Source: Allomyces arbusculus
Lineage: Eukaryota > Blastocladiomycota > Blastocladiomycetes > Blastocladiales > Blastocladiaceae
Length of the DNA stretch: 64,000 bases
Reading direction: 5' to 3'
Assembly: GCA_027604705.1 (NCBI GenBank)
Contig: JADHYV010000008.1
Coordinates: 62,001 to 126,000 of the forward strand
The notes under the pieces are model-generated. The model did not search any database. It was given only the letters and a program-made list of their open reading frames with translations, and was not told where the DNA came from. The translations under genes were made by a program, and so were the position numbers. Shown here piece by piece: positions 37,468-47,443 of this stretch (positions are counted from its first letter, which is position 1; each line of letters starts with the position of its first letter).

Positions 37468-39070
37468 CTACTGCCCCGACTCCATGCGCCCGATGGGCCG
37501 CGGACTCGCCGCTGTCCCGCGCCACACCGGATCCTGCCCCTCCGTGAACTCTTCCTCGACAACGTACCCTTCCCACGCTTCACCCCCACCCGAGCGCGGC
37601 ACGGCCGCGTACGTGTCCCCAACGGGCGGCGGCAACGGCACGTTGCGTCCGAGCGTGTCCCCCTCAAGCGGTGGAAGTCCATGCCGCGTAAACTCGTTGT
37701 TCCCACCGCGCCCGGGCCCACCGGCCGCGTCCATGATCGCAAACGCGCGCGCGTTCCGGTGCCGCAGCTGGTCCTCGATCAGTTGCCGCACGGCCGCGTT
37801 GCGCCGGCGCTTGGCCTCGACGTACCGCTGTGCGAGGTGCGCGACGGCGAGCGACGAGAAACTGATGGCAGAGAGGAGGAGCGAGGGGTAGTAGACGAGC
37901 GGGTCGACAAGGGTGCCGGTGGAAGCGCGTGGGATGCCGGGTTGCGACGCGCGGATGACGGGGAGGAAGAACAGGAGTGCAGCGTGGTGCGCGATGGCTA
38001 CAAGCGGTGGTCGCGGCCAGAGTGGTCAGCGGAGAGTTTGCGTTATGGGTGGCAAGATGAGATGCATGGGAAAAACGCATACCCGTGGGCAGTTGATCGG
38101 CGCGCCGCGCGAGCAGGTACCAGAGAGCGGTAGTGAACGTGACCAGTGTGCCGAGGCCCATGACTGTCAAAATGGCCATGCTCACGGCGCGGGTGCTGGC
38201 CCACCGCGACAGCGTCACCTGTACCTCGTGGATTCCAAGCGCGGTCAGGGCCGGACTCGAAGTCAGTTGCGCGGCCATGCGCGTGTTTGGGTCCTTGCTC
38301 GCAAGCGACCACGCCAGCGGCACAAATGGGTTGTGCGAGAGGGTCGTGTTGGCTGTCATGGCCATGACCAGCGACTCGCGGTCGTGTTCAGTCATGGCGT
38401 AGAGGCCGAACCGGAGCGTGTGCTAGGAATAAGAGAATGACAAATCAGGTAAGCGAATTTCGCGACCACACGATCCATTGAGGGATACATCGGACAAACC
38501 GTGTCGAACGGGTACATCTCGAGCCCATTCGATTCGTGAACCAAATTGATTTGCAGGTCGCGGATCAAGGTGTTGGCCGAGAGATTGAAGCGATTGCCGT
38601 TGATGAACAGCTCCATGTCGTCGCGGAGCACTGGCGAGCCCGGTGCCGCTGCGTAGTTGCCGACAGGGTGGATCTGGCGGTGAGCCGTAGTAGCAGGAAT
38701 GAGTGCCCATTTTTGCCCCAAACAGGTCCACCAAACTATCGCATACCCTCGATACGGTTAAGAAAGACACGCCCCGGATCAGGTCAGGCTTGGTCACGGC
38801 CAAGGTCATGGCAAGGTAATTGTCGGGCGGCGGGTCGACGCGAGCCAAGTCGTAGGGCGCGCCTGGTCGCGGGAGGGCCGGATCGAAAAGGAAGATCAAG
38901 ACCGGCCCAAGACACACGAGCGCGATCACAGTGAGGAACACCATGGCCTGCGAGGCCCACCTGGCAGCGGTCGAGGTCGTCGAGTTGATCGAGTCACGGT
39001 CCATGGTGGAGGCTGCCATTGCTTGGCCTGAGCGCTCGTCGCCACGTGGAAACCGGACTTCTGGTGCCAT
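37468..39070 (-). CDS. Multi-pass membrane protein, DUF4436-like
   Basis: Four exons (39070-38756, 38673-38467, 38422-38083, 37997-37468) give 463 residues. One span lies near residues 42-62 (MVFLTVIALVCLGPVLIFLF), followed by a luminal or outer region containing FNLSANTLIRDLQINL and MYPFDTVCPMYPSMD. The YPFD segment is a hallmark of DUF4436 proteins as I remember them. Three more spans follow (near 265-290, 300-320, 330-355). The cytoplasmic tail has a basic stretch (AKRRRNAAVRQLIEDQLRHR) and ends acidic and Gly-rich. The family is found in zoosporic fungi and some bacteria; its function is unknown. The 44-nt intron 2 is the shortest in the window. Confidence 0.6.
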
Positions 39071-39655
39071 TGCGGAGAGTGTCGAGCGCTGATGGTCGGT
39101 CTTGAGGAGCGTGATCGCGCGTCAAGTTGAATGATCAACGCTGGCGGTGCTTGCTTGCGACGGGTCGTGTTCACAGACTTCCACAAAGACGGCAGCGGTG
39201 CATGAAATTGACTCGCCCAAGGTGGGAATCGAACCGGGGCCCGCATGCTGCTGTACGACGCGACTGAGGGAAACGTAACCTGGCGTGTCACGAAGGCATC
39301 GTAATTCTACGCTGCCGAAACACGTCAAGCAAGGCGTTGGTTTCGCCACGCTTTGCCATCGCGAACAAGATGCGAACCTGCTCCTCGTTTGTTTCTTCAC
39401 TGTGGTCCTCGTGCTCGAACCAACCAGCAGCGCTTTGCAAACCGACAAGTCAAGGACGACGGCATCTCCTCACCGCTTCTTCCACTGCCGCAAACTGCGG
39501 ACACCGCCTGCTAAGCTGCGCGAAACGTGCCGTTTGGATTCACCGGCACCGCCGTAGCCCTGACCCCCCGGTTGCTCGACGCTGTCGCCGTACTCGACCG
39601 GTCCCTGCTCAGCAACCCGGTCTGCCTGCCACCGACTTGGCGCGACGGGCCCATC
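39071..39655. other. Divergent intergenic region with tRNA-like relic
   Basis: Separates the start codons of the DUF4436-like (minus) and VTT (plus) genes. Contains the tRNA-like sequence listed separately; nothing else recognised. Confidence 0.4.
39214..39295 (-). other. tRNA-like relic (box A/box B resemblance)
   Basis: Minus strand: GCCAGGT, then TCCCTCAGTCGCG (box A-like), then GGTTCGATTCC (box B-like), then ACCTTGGGC, which could pair with the 5' GCCAGGT as a faulty acceptor stem. The distance between boxes is about 8 nt too short and there is no room for a full anticodon arm. Similar in kind to the sequence near 24.7 kb. A broken tRNA or element head; not a working tRNA. Confidence 0.25.
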
Positions 39656-41205
39656 ATGGCTAGCAGCACCGTCTCGACGCGCATGACGCTCTTCCCGCGC
39701 CGCACGACCATGACTTCGACTTCACACTCGGCACCCAACTTGTCCTTGGCCGGCGACGACGTTCCACTGCAAATCGGCACGGCCTCTCCTGCAACATCTA
39801 GTGCCAGTATCTTGCCCGAGTTCCGCCCGCATGCCAAGCACTCGCCACGACTGGTTCCCGCTCCTTTGTCCCGTCCCGACTCGCCATCAAGGCCCTCGCT
39901 CGATGTTCATGTCTCGCTCGTACACCCCTCCGTGCCGTCAAGCATCCATCCAGTATCATTTCCCAAATCTGTGGCAGCCAAGCTCGCGTCGGTTTTCGGG
40001 CAACGATCAGCGACCGCGTACCGCCCGCTCAGCGGCGTTGTCGATGCGGATGCGGCAACGGCAGGTTTACCACCACCAGCACGATCACGGCGCAAATGGA
40101 AAGTCATTCTTGCCTTTGCTGCTCCAATAATCATCAGCAGCATCGTCATGTACCATTATCGCGCTGAGATTATGCAGCAGTCGGCGCGATTTGCCGATTT
40201 TGTGAGGGGGCATAAGGTCGTTGGGCCGTTATTGCTTACCATGTGCGTTTCTCATGGTTGATCGCTCTTGTGTTCTTCAGCTGAAAACCGCTTTGTTGCG
40301 TGCAGGGCCATCTTCACCACCATGTTTCCGCCAATTATGGGGCTCTCAACCATTCTGTACTTGTGCGGATACATTTACGGTGCGGGTTGCCTTTTTGCCA
40401 GTTCCGTCGGCGCCAACTCGATCTCCTGACATGGCGATTTCTTGATCACAGGTTTCCCGGGAGGATTCGCCCCTGCGTACCTTGGTTCGGCCATCCAGCT
40501 CCTTGGTTCTTCATCTTCGGCGAATGTGCTGACCGTGTCCGTGCATTTACAGGTGCACTAGGCGGTGCGTGCACATGTTTTCTTCTCACACACTCGTACC
40601 TCCGCGGATACGCCAGCCGCGCACTGGCTCGCTATCCTTCGGCCCGGGCGCTGCGGCACACGATTGACAAGCGTGGTCTCAAGGTACCTGATCCTCCCCA
40701 CCCGGTTGTTTTTCTTGTCCGTCCGCACGACCGATTCTGATCACCGATCGTCGTGTAGCTCCTGATCCTAATCCGGCTCGCGCCGTACCCATCGAACATG
40801 GTCAACGTCCTGCTTGCGACCTCGTCGTCAATCTCGCTGCGCACGTTTGCGCTCGCGAGCGCACTCACTTTCCCAAAGTACCTGCTGCAAATCTACATCG
40901 GCAGTTCCCTATCGACGTTTGCCGACTTGGTCTCGGGCACGCACTCGCCCGAGTCGCACGCGCTCTCGCTGGCCGTGGTCGGGTGTAGTATCGCGCTTGG
41001 GATCGGGCTCACCGTGTGGCTGTGGTTCCACGTGCAGCGCATCGTCAAGGAGGACGCGCTCGATATGGACGAGGAGGATGCCGAGGCGGGGCACATCCGA
41101 ATGGCGTTGATGCAGGAGGGGACCACGGCGGCGGCGGCCACGTCGTCGATCGATGCGGCGAGGTGGCGGCATTCATCCCCGAGCCCGCTGACCATCGTGG
41201 CATAG
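39656..41205 (+). CDS. VTT-domain (TVP38/TMEM64) membrane protein
   Basis: Five exons (39656-40242, 40306-40379, 40452-40484, 40553-40683, 40759-41205) give 423 residues. The first ~145 residues are a disordered Ser/Pro cytoplasmic region; a basic patch (RSRRKWK) precedes the first membrane span (VILAFAAPIIISSIVMYHY). The VTT core is clear: FPPIMGLSTILYLCGYIYG, FPGGFAPAYLGALGGACTC, then LILIRLAPYPSNMVNVLLA and SALTFPKYLLQIYIGSSLS. A last span is near 360-380. Yeast Tvp38 is a late-Golgi/vesicle protein, and related DedA-fold proteins scramble lipids; either role is inferred. Exon 3 is only 33 nt. An upstream in-frame GTG at 39527 is not a credible start. Confidence 0.88.
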
Positions 41206-41438
41206 AGTCTGTGGTGGCCGGCACGGTCTTGATATCGAATCCAGTGATATTCATCTCGTTCTGCTGGTAAATCTGGTCAATCCTCGACCGGGAGGCCGCA
41301 TGTGGGAGGAGTGACTCACGCCGCCAGCTCTTCTTGAGACCTCGGCTTTGGCGAACCGACTCTCCCCTCCAACGCGACGGCGCCCGTCCGCGATTCCGAA
41401 CCTGATCTCGCCTCCAACCACCCAACTCGTTGCAACCA

Positions 41439-41764
41439 TGGCGCACCGTCCGCACGCTGCCGCCACCACGTCCGCCGCCGACCGCGTCTACCGCTTCAAT
41501 TTCGATAACCACGACCAAATTGAGATCCTCGAGTCGCAAACGCTCTACGACCTGGCCGAACTCGTCTCGCAACTCACAAAGCACCACCTGTTCGAGCATC
41601 TCTGGCACCTTACGACGGTCATTGGTGACGCGTTGGGCCCCACGACGCAATACGTGATTCCAGGCCAGTCTTGGACCAGAGGGACGGCTGCACGAAAAGT
41701 AGCGCCAGCTGGGCGCGCACTCGCGACCTGCCAATCGAAATTGGCGGCGGGCTCTGCTGGGTGA
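41439..41764 (+). pseudogene. Family X copy 1: intact-looking head, no tail
   Basis: Reads MAHRPHAAATTSAADRVYRF, then EILESQTLYDLAELVSQLTK and HLWHLTTVIGDALG. Compared with the other copies it follows them as far as a Pro-rich middle (VIPGQSW...TAARKVAPA) and then stops, lacking the later YDY-type segment. The pattern (strand, TL.DL helix, HLWHL strand) recalls the pRiA4b ORF-3-like fold; the LGSQTL phrase also recalls SNAPC3. Family assignment is tentative. It lies tail to tail with copy 2. Confidence 0.45.
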
Positions 41765-41769
41765 GGCAC

Positions 41770-42484
41770 CTCGTGGACACGAATAGGCTCCAGCGACGCA
41801 TCGCCTCAGTTCGGTGGGGCATGATCTGGAGGAACAACACGATCGACTGCTTGCTTTGAAATACCAGAGCCGGCAATGTGGGTCCATTCTGACCCGGCCA
41901 ATGCGCAATATTTGGGATGCGCGTGCGTTCAATCAACCTGGGCGCATTGAAAACGGTCTCGAGCATCAAATTGGACTGGTAGAACTGGTAGTCGAACAGA
42001 AACGGCAGCTAGCTGCCAGGACGGAGCGGCAGATGGCCCACATGCACTTGGTCGGCGGGAAACACTCGACCTGCTGTGTCCCTGGGACTGAAACTCCCCC
42101 AGGCCGCTCCAGGATCACAATGCGAGGCGACGAGCTCGTGCCGCCCAGGGTGAGGGGTAAATTCCCATAGCTGTACAAAGAAATCGTTGTCCTTGAATTT
42201 CGCGAGGCAGTGGGTAGATCAAGGAGCGTCTGCGAGCCGAGAATATCGATCATAGTGCGGTCGTCCAACCAGAACCGGAACACACGATTGACGGGCGAGA
42301 AATAAGTGGGGGTGCTGGCACAAGCGGAGCGGATGTGTTGGGGGTGGCTGTGGCAGCGCGACATTGCGATCAGCTTGGTAAAACATCGCAGGTGGTCCAG
42401 TATTGTTCTGGTCGCAATATTTGCTGTTTCGTTGTCTGGCGGCGTTGCTGGGAATGCCGGGCGTGAGGGGCGGCTCCTTGACAC
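41770..42484 (-). pseudogene. Family X copy 2: full-length but broken
   Basis: Minus-strand reading begins MSRCHSHPQHIRSACAS, then RVFRFWLDDRTMIDILGSQT and LLDLP. The reading frame then shifts, continuing CLAKFKDNDFFVQLWEFTPH, and a stop precedes LPFLFDYQFYQSNLMLETVF. Downstream segments run to about 41770. It is the longest copy covering head, middle and FLFDYQ tail. At least two breaks make it a pseudogene unless unseen introns rescue it. Confidence 0.5.
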
Positions 42485-42770
42485 TCTGAACGCTGAGGAC
42501 TGTCGTCATGCCGTGCAAGGGTCGCTTGTTAACTTCTGTTCGTTGTGCCTGCTGGCTCTGCTGGTAAGGAGCGTCCTTGCAGATGCATTTGTTGGCGAGC
42601 AAGTGTGAACATGAATGATCATGCAAGTCAGAACCGCACAAAACCTGCCTTTGAATGTCAAATCTTGCATCGCTGCACTGGTCAGATCAAACTCTGCATG
42701 CGCTGAAAAGGTCATAATTTGTCCTATCTTTGCCAGGTATCTATTTCAATGAAGGAATTATAATATCAAC

Positions 42771-43330
42771 TTAGCAGAGTCCACCACCAAGTTTGAGTCG
42801 CAGTTTGGCAATGCGAGTCCAAATAGGTCGACGTTCTTCGATAACAGACATGAACAACCCGACCTGCGCGGAAAACACGTAGCACAGCGACGACCGCGTG
42901 TTTCCATGAGGAGTGGCTACGTACTGGAGCGACCGCAACGCATTGTGGCCCTCGAGTTTGGCAAGAATCGCAGCCAAGTTGATGAGTGTCTGTGAGCTGA
43001 TGGCATCAATGACCGTGTTTGGTCGTCGGAACGCGAAAACATCGTCGGTGAGCACGTGGGGAGCACGAGCGGGCGCGAGCGGGCGGTCAGGTGATGGTCG
43101 TTCAGTAGCAGGTGGTGGATGAGCAGAGGCAGGACACTCACTGATATGGTTTCATCGATCCTGAGCAACATGATGTGCAGCTTAGCCAGCGACAGAGACC
43201 CAGTGAGACCAAGCTCAGGAAAGAATGGCAGGAAAATGCGTGCAATCAAATGAGCAGGCGCGTCCTCTATAGCCTCAAGGAGCAAAGTTGTACTGGTGGC
43301 AGAACTGGTAGTCAAATAGAAACGACAGTC
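42771..43330 (-). pseudogene. Family X copy 3: head fragment plus a tail fragment
   Basis: The head (43055-42771) is an open 94-residue frame: MLTDDVFAFRRPNTVIDAIS, SQTLINLAAILAKLEGHNA, then SVIEERRPIWTRIAKLRLK. Just upstream on the same strand (43330-43140) sits a tail segment, FLFDYQF followed by a degraded stretch, whose own head is missing. The order tail-then-head shows these are parts of two copies, not one gene. Confidence 0.4.
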
Positions 43331-43431
43331 CACTTTGCCACCTTAAATTGCTCCTGCTACGTCCCATTGTGGCACAAAACCAACGTCGCCTAAATTCAAA
43401 CTACTTTGTTACAGCCATCCGCCATACTCGA

Positions 43432-44641
43432 CTATTGTAAGTCCCTGAGCCACATCGTCACTTTGGTCGAGCAAAATGTGTCCATTCTGCAAAACGCCTC
43501 GTGCCAGTTACCATGCACGTACTGCACCCGCGACTCAGACAACGCTTTGTGCGCATTAGTCCCATGTCGCCCCGACCCAACAAACGCCATGCCATTGTCA
43601 GTGACAATGCACCGACAGAGATGGCGCGACTTGACCCATACCAACAAGTGCAGATAGACGCGCTCGAAGTCAAACACCTTTGATGCACCATGGGCAATAA
43701 GCGTTTGAATTTTCGAAAAAGAGCTCGCCGCCTTCATACTCCTCATCATCGTGCGCCGAAATGCAGTTGAGGTCGTCGTCGCCATCACCACCATGTCAAG
43801 CGATATCGTGCAGAAGCCAGAAGAGCTCGTTGAGGTCGTCAAACTGGAGCCGCGCCATGATCTCCGTGTGGATACTCCAAAGACCAAACGCGACACCAGT
43901 CGACGATGTCGGCCCACATCCCTTGCCAGGTCGCAATTCCCCATCGGACGCCATCTGCATGGCGAGGTGCAGGAAAGCCATGTCGAAGTGGGTCCTGGCG
44001 CACGCATTGAGATCCCCTGGCGCGGGCGCATTGCGCGACCGGTAGAAACCCATTGCCCATTCGGCGGCTGCATCTTGCTGGCGTTTCTTGGCGGCGAGCG
44101 ACTCGTCATTGATCGCTGGGTACTCTCTGGGCTCGGGTGGGGCCAGGAAAACAGTCGCAAGCACGACGTCGTATTCGTGACAGGCACCGTAGTCGTAGGC
44201 CCAGTAGACTCCGCCGGCAACGGCCAGCAGGATGCTGTCAATTCGCGTTTCCTCGGCGCGGTGCTGTTCGATGTGGAAATAGTCGCCATTGCCCGCTTCC
44301 TCAAAGCCAACGTTGCACAGTTACTGCGGCGACGCCCAGCTCGACCAAGAATCGTGGTAAGATGCCAGCAATGGGAGTTGAGAAAGTGGTCCGTGACGCC
44401 GGCGAGGGCCTGGCGGGATCGTGGAGCGTGCTCGACCCAAGCACTTCAATTGGCATTTGGCCGTGTTGGAAGCGGAAGATACGGTCGCGCGGACGGCCGT
44501 AGATGTTGTTGGCTTGCACGTGTGTTGTCAGTCGATGCTGAGTCGCGGAGCGAGCTGTTTGTGGTGGTCGCGGCCGACCTTGACGACGGCGACAGCGACA
44601 GTGCGGCCATGATTATGGTCGTGATGAGCGTCGGAGTGTGA
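43432..44641 (-). pseudogene. Family X copy 4: longest copy, frames broken
   Basis: Head at 44519-44415 (DRIFRFQHGQMPIEVLGSST), frame change, then HFLNSHCWHLTTILGRAG, frame change, then a long open stretch 44290-43796: TRIDSILLAVAGGVYWAYDY, GACHEYDVVLATVFLAPPEP, ... NELFWLLHDIA. A Cys-containing segment (ENSNAYCPWCIKGV) and a further piece ending near 43432 follow in yet other frames. The long middle frame suggests it decayed recently, or that some frame changes are introns I cannot place. Confidence 0.4.
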
Positions 44642-44806
44642 TCACGTCGGCGAAAGCCGAGCGAAAGTCGAGCGAAAGTGCTCTGCAATCGCTCCATCAC
44701 GTGCGTATGATCTGCCTTGAGTTGAGCGCGCCTCGCGTCGTTGCTGCCGTTGTTCTAACAGGTGCAATTCGTGCGACGGCGGCCAACCATCATCGCAGCG
44801 ACCACC

Positions 44807-46033
44807 ATGACTACCAGCACCTCCAACTTTGCGCACCTGCTCCCGCCGTCGTGGAAGACCTCGGTCGCCGCGTGGCTCGCCGAGGACATTCCGTCGTTTG
44901 ACTATGGTGGCTTTGTTGTTGGCGACAAGGATGACTCGGCTACGCTCTGGTGCAAGGCCAATGGCGTGCTTGCCGGTGTGCCGTTTGTCGACGAGATTTT
45001 CAAGCAGGTCGACTGCCGGTTAGTACTCGAAGTCTGCTGAAATAATATTGTGCGAAGCGATGGACAGCTTTGCCTGACCGTTCGTTCATTAGCGTCGAGT
45101 GGATCTTCAAGGAGGGCGATTTTATTGACGTCAAGGGTGGCAAGGTCGCCGTCGCCAAGGTCTACGGCCAGGCGCGCAACTTGCTGCTGGGTGAGCGCAC
45201 GGCGCTCAACCTGATGGCGCGGTGCTCGGGGATCGCGACGCGGTACGTTTGCAGTCACGTCCAGGTCGCGGCTTTCGAGCTGATCATTGACGTGACGCAC
45301 TTGGCATCTCGATAAGTGCGCGTCGCATGGCCGAGCTCAAGGCCAAGCACGGTTTCAAGGGTGTAATTGCCGGCACGCGCAAGACGACGCCTGGTACGCT
45401 CGCGATGCGGACAAACTTGATAGACAAGGGTCCCACTGATATGTTTTTACAGGTTTCCGCCACGTCGAAAAGTACGGCATGCTCGTTGGGGGCGTTGACC
45501 AGCACCGGATGGACCTGTCGAGTATGATCATGCTCAAGGACAACCACGTGTGGTCGAGCGGTGCGTCTATTTTCCTCCGGCTTGCTTCTCCACCTGAAAC
45601 CGTTCCTGACTTCTCCGTCGTGCATGGTCATCGACCAGGCTCCATCACCAAGGCCGTGCAAAAAGCGCGTCAGGTGGGCGGTTTCGCGCTCAAGATTGAG
45701 GTCGAGTGCCGCTCGATTGCCGAGGCCGAGGAGGCGATCACCGCAGGCGCCGACATTGTCATGCTCGACAACTTCAAGCCTGATTCTCTCAAGACAGCGG
45801 CCGTCGACTTGAAGGCGCGGCACCCGCATGTGCTGATCGAGGGCAGCGGTGGAATCACCGAGGAGACGGTCGCGTCGTACTTCTCGCCCGGTATGCAGCT
45901 CTTTACTACGGCTTTGATTGGCACACAAGAGCACGACTGACCCCCACGTCGTTTAGGTGTCGATGTGCTGAGTATGGGCAGCCTGACGCAAGGCGTGCCG
46001 TTCATCGACTTTTCGCTCAAGATCAACGTCTAG
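44807..46033 (+). CDS. QPRT: Quinolinate phosphoribosyltransferase (decarboxylating)
   Basis: Converts quinolinate and PRPP to nicotinate mononucleotide in de novo NAD synthesis (yeast Bna6). Exons 44807-45018, 45093-45242, 45317-45393, 45453-45560, 45639-45890 and 45957-46033 give 291 residues, the normal length. Motifs: [14 protein letters not shown] at the start; [20 protein letters not shown]; the PRPP-binding [68 protein letters not shown]; and the C-terminal [19 protein letters not shown]. The ATG at 44807 has an ACCACCATG context. It is the only intact gene inside the family X region. Confidence 0.96.
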
Positions 46034-46289
46034 GCAGGACCAGTCTGCGTGCTCCGCTCCGCGCATGCAGCGCCGCGTCGACCAATTTTTCACTTTTATC
46101 AGTGACCTAGTTTATAAACAGTACAGTACTCGTTTGGTTGCCTGAAAAGTTGATGTGTGGAGCGATCGCATGCGCTGCTGTTGACACGTTTCTGTGAGGT
46201 TCTGCAAATGGCCACCTCTTGCTGCCAATCGGTGAGCGCCCGTGACAGCACCAGCATCGCTCCTCATCTTCTCCCGCTTGGTCCAATGC

Positions 46290-47209
46290 CGAGGACCAAG
46301 CAGTCGAGCAATGCTACCAGTTTAAGCTACAGCGGCGCACGATAGCCATTCTCGGCTCGCAGACGCTCTACAACCTGGCCGAAGTCATTGGCAAGCTCAA
46401 GAAACACATTTTAAACGAGCACGCGTGGCACGTCAGTCTCGATGAAAACAATTCTGCGGGTACCCGAAGAACAATGGCCCATTTGGAATGCCGGGCGCCG
46501 AACCGGGAGTGTTTCTCGCGAAAACAACGCGCATCGACGTCTTGACAATCGACGTGGGCCACAAGATTGGTTTCCTCTACGACTAAAGCTCTCACCACGC
46601 CTATGCGCTGCCGCTCGAGGCGGTCATGGACATGCCCGACGACGTGGACGCAGCCACGTACCCGCGCGTCAACGGCGTACTCTACACGCAATACTTTTGG
46701 CAAGCGCATCCGTTGCCAGTCCGCGATCGTGCACGTGGGCGTGTTCGGGGTTGTGGCTGCGGTGCTGCTGCGGGACCTGTGGCAGTCACTGCCAGTCACT
46801 GCCAGTCACTGCCGCGGTCACTAGCGAGGGCACGAGACGAGGGGCGCACGGCTTTTGACGAGACGTTTCCGAAGCTGTCCAAGCAGCTGAGCAACGATGG
46901 TGTGTTGCGACTCGGCAAGGGGTGCACGCGAGACCATGTCTTTGGGATCTGGGCCCGTGTAAAAGCGTGACCGCGCTGCGTCCCTTTTCCAAGGAAATCA
47001 TTGTGTGTGGTCCAGTGATTTGGGAGTGCGACTCCAAGACTGCGCCAGGCATGAAGGATCGACACGAGAACGAGTCGTGTTCAAGAACCAAGGGGCTCAA
47101 AATCTGGAACGAGTCGCGAACCAAGGACGTGGCCAACTGGCACGCGGCATTCCAAGATTTCGGCCGGTTTCTCTCTACCGTCATGAAACGCCAGTATCGC
47201 CAGCGCTAG
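46290..47209 (+). pseudogene. Family X copy 5: full-length but broken
   Basis: Reads CYQFKLQRRTIAILGSQTLY, NLAEVIGKLKKHILNEHAWH, then after a frame change GPFGMPGAEPGVFLAKTTRI and DVLTIDVGHKIGFLYD, a stop, SSHHAYALPLEAVMDMPDD and TYPRVNG. It ends with an open C-terminal part (KDVANWHAAFQDFGRFLSTV). The G-K-flYD..H.Y.l.lE pattern and YPRVNG recall pRiA4b ORF-3-like proteins. At least one frame change and one stop argue for loss of function. Confidence 0.5.
46783..46813 (+). repeat. Short tandem repeat, unit CAGTCACTGC x3
   Basis: Three perfect head-to-tail copies of a 10-base unit inside family X copy 5. Consistent with relaxed constraint on that sequence. Confidence 0.85.
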
Positions 47210-47443
47210 CACAGTTTCTGCTTGCTGCTTCCGTTTTGTTTGGTTACGTTTCGGTCTATCCTCTAAATCTGCTCATGAATCTCCATTCTGACGCTGTTCA
47301 TGCTCTCGTGTTCGATGTGCTGTCTGCGTTCGAATGGAATCTCTCTCTCCATTGCCCAAAATGCGGTCATCTTGCACCATTCCATCTCAAAGATATGAGA
47401 CGCGGCCATGGCGACCCGTAATCCATTCCACATCCCACTCTGC

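Noticed and set aside
39527-39655. Upstream start of the VTT protein
   Set aside because: Begins with GTG; the ATG at 39656 is the first plausible start.
41439-47209. SNAPC3 (SNAP50) assignment for family X
   Set aside because: The LGSQTL phrase fits, but the zinc-binding C-terminal part is not seen, and the G-K-flYD...H.Y.l.lE and YPRVNG segments fit pRiA4b ORF-3 better. Kept only as an alternative.
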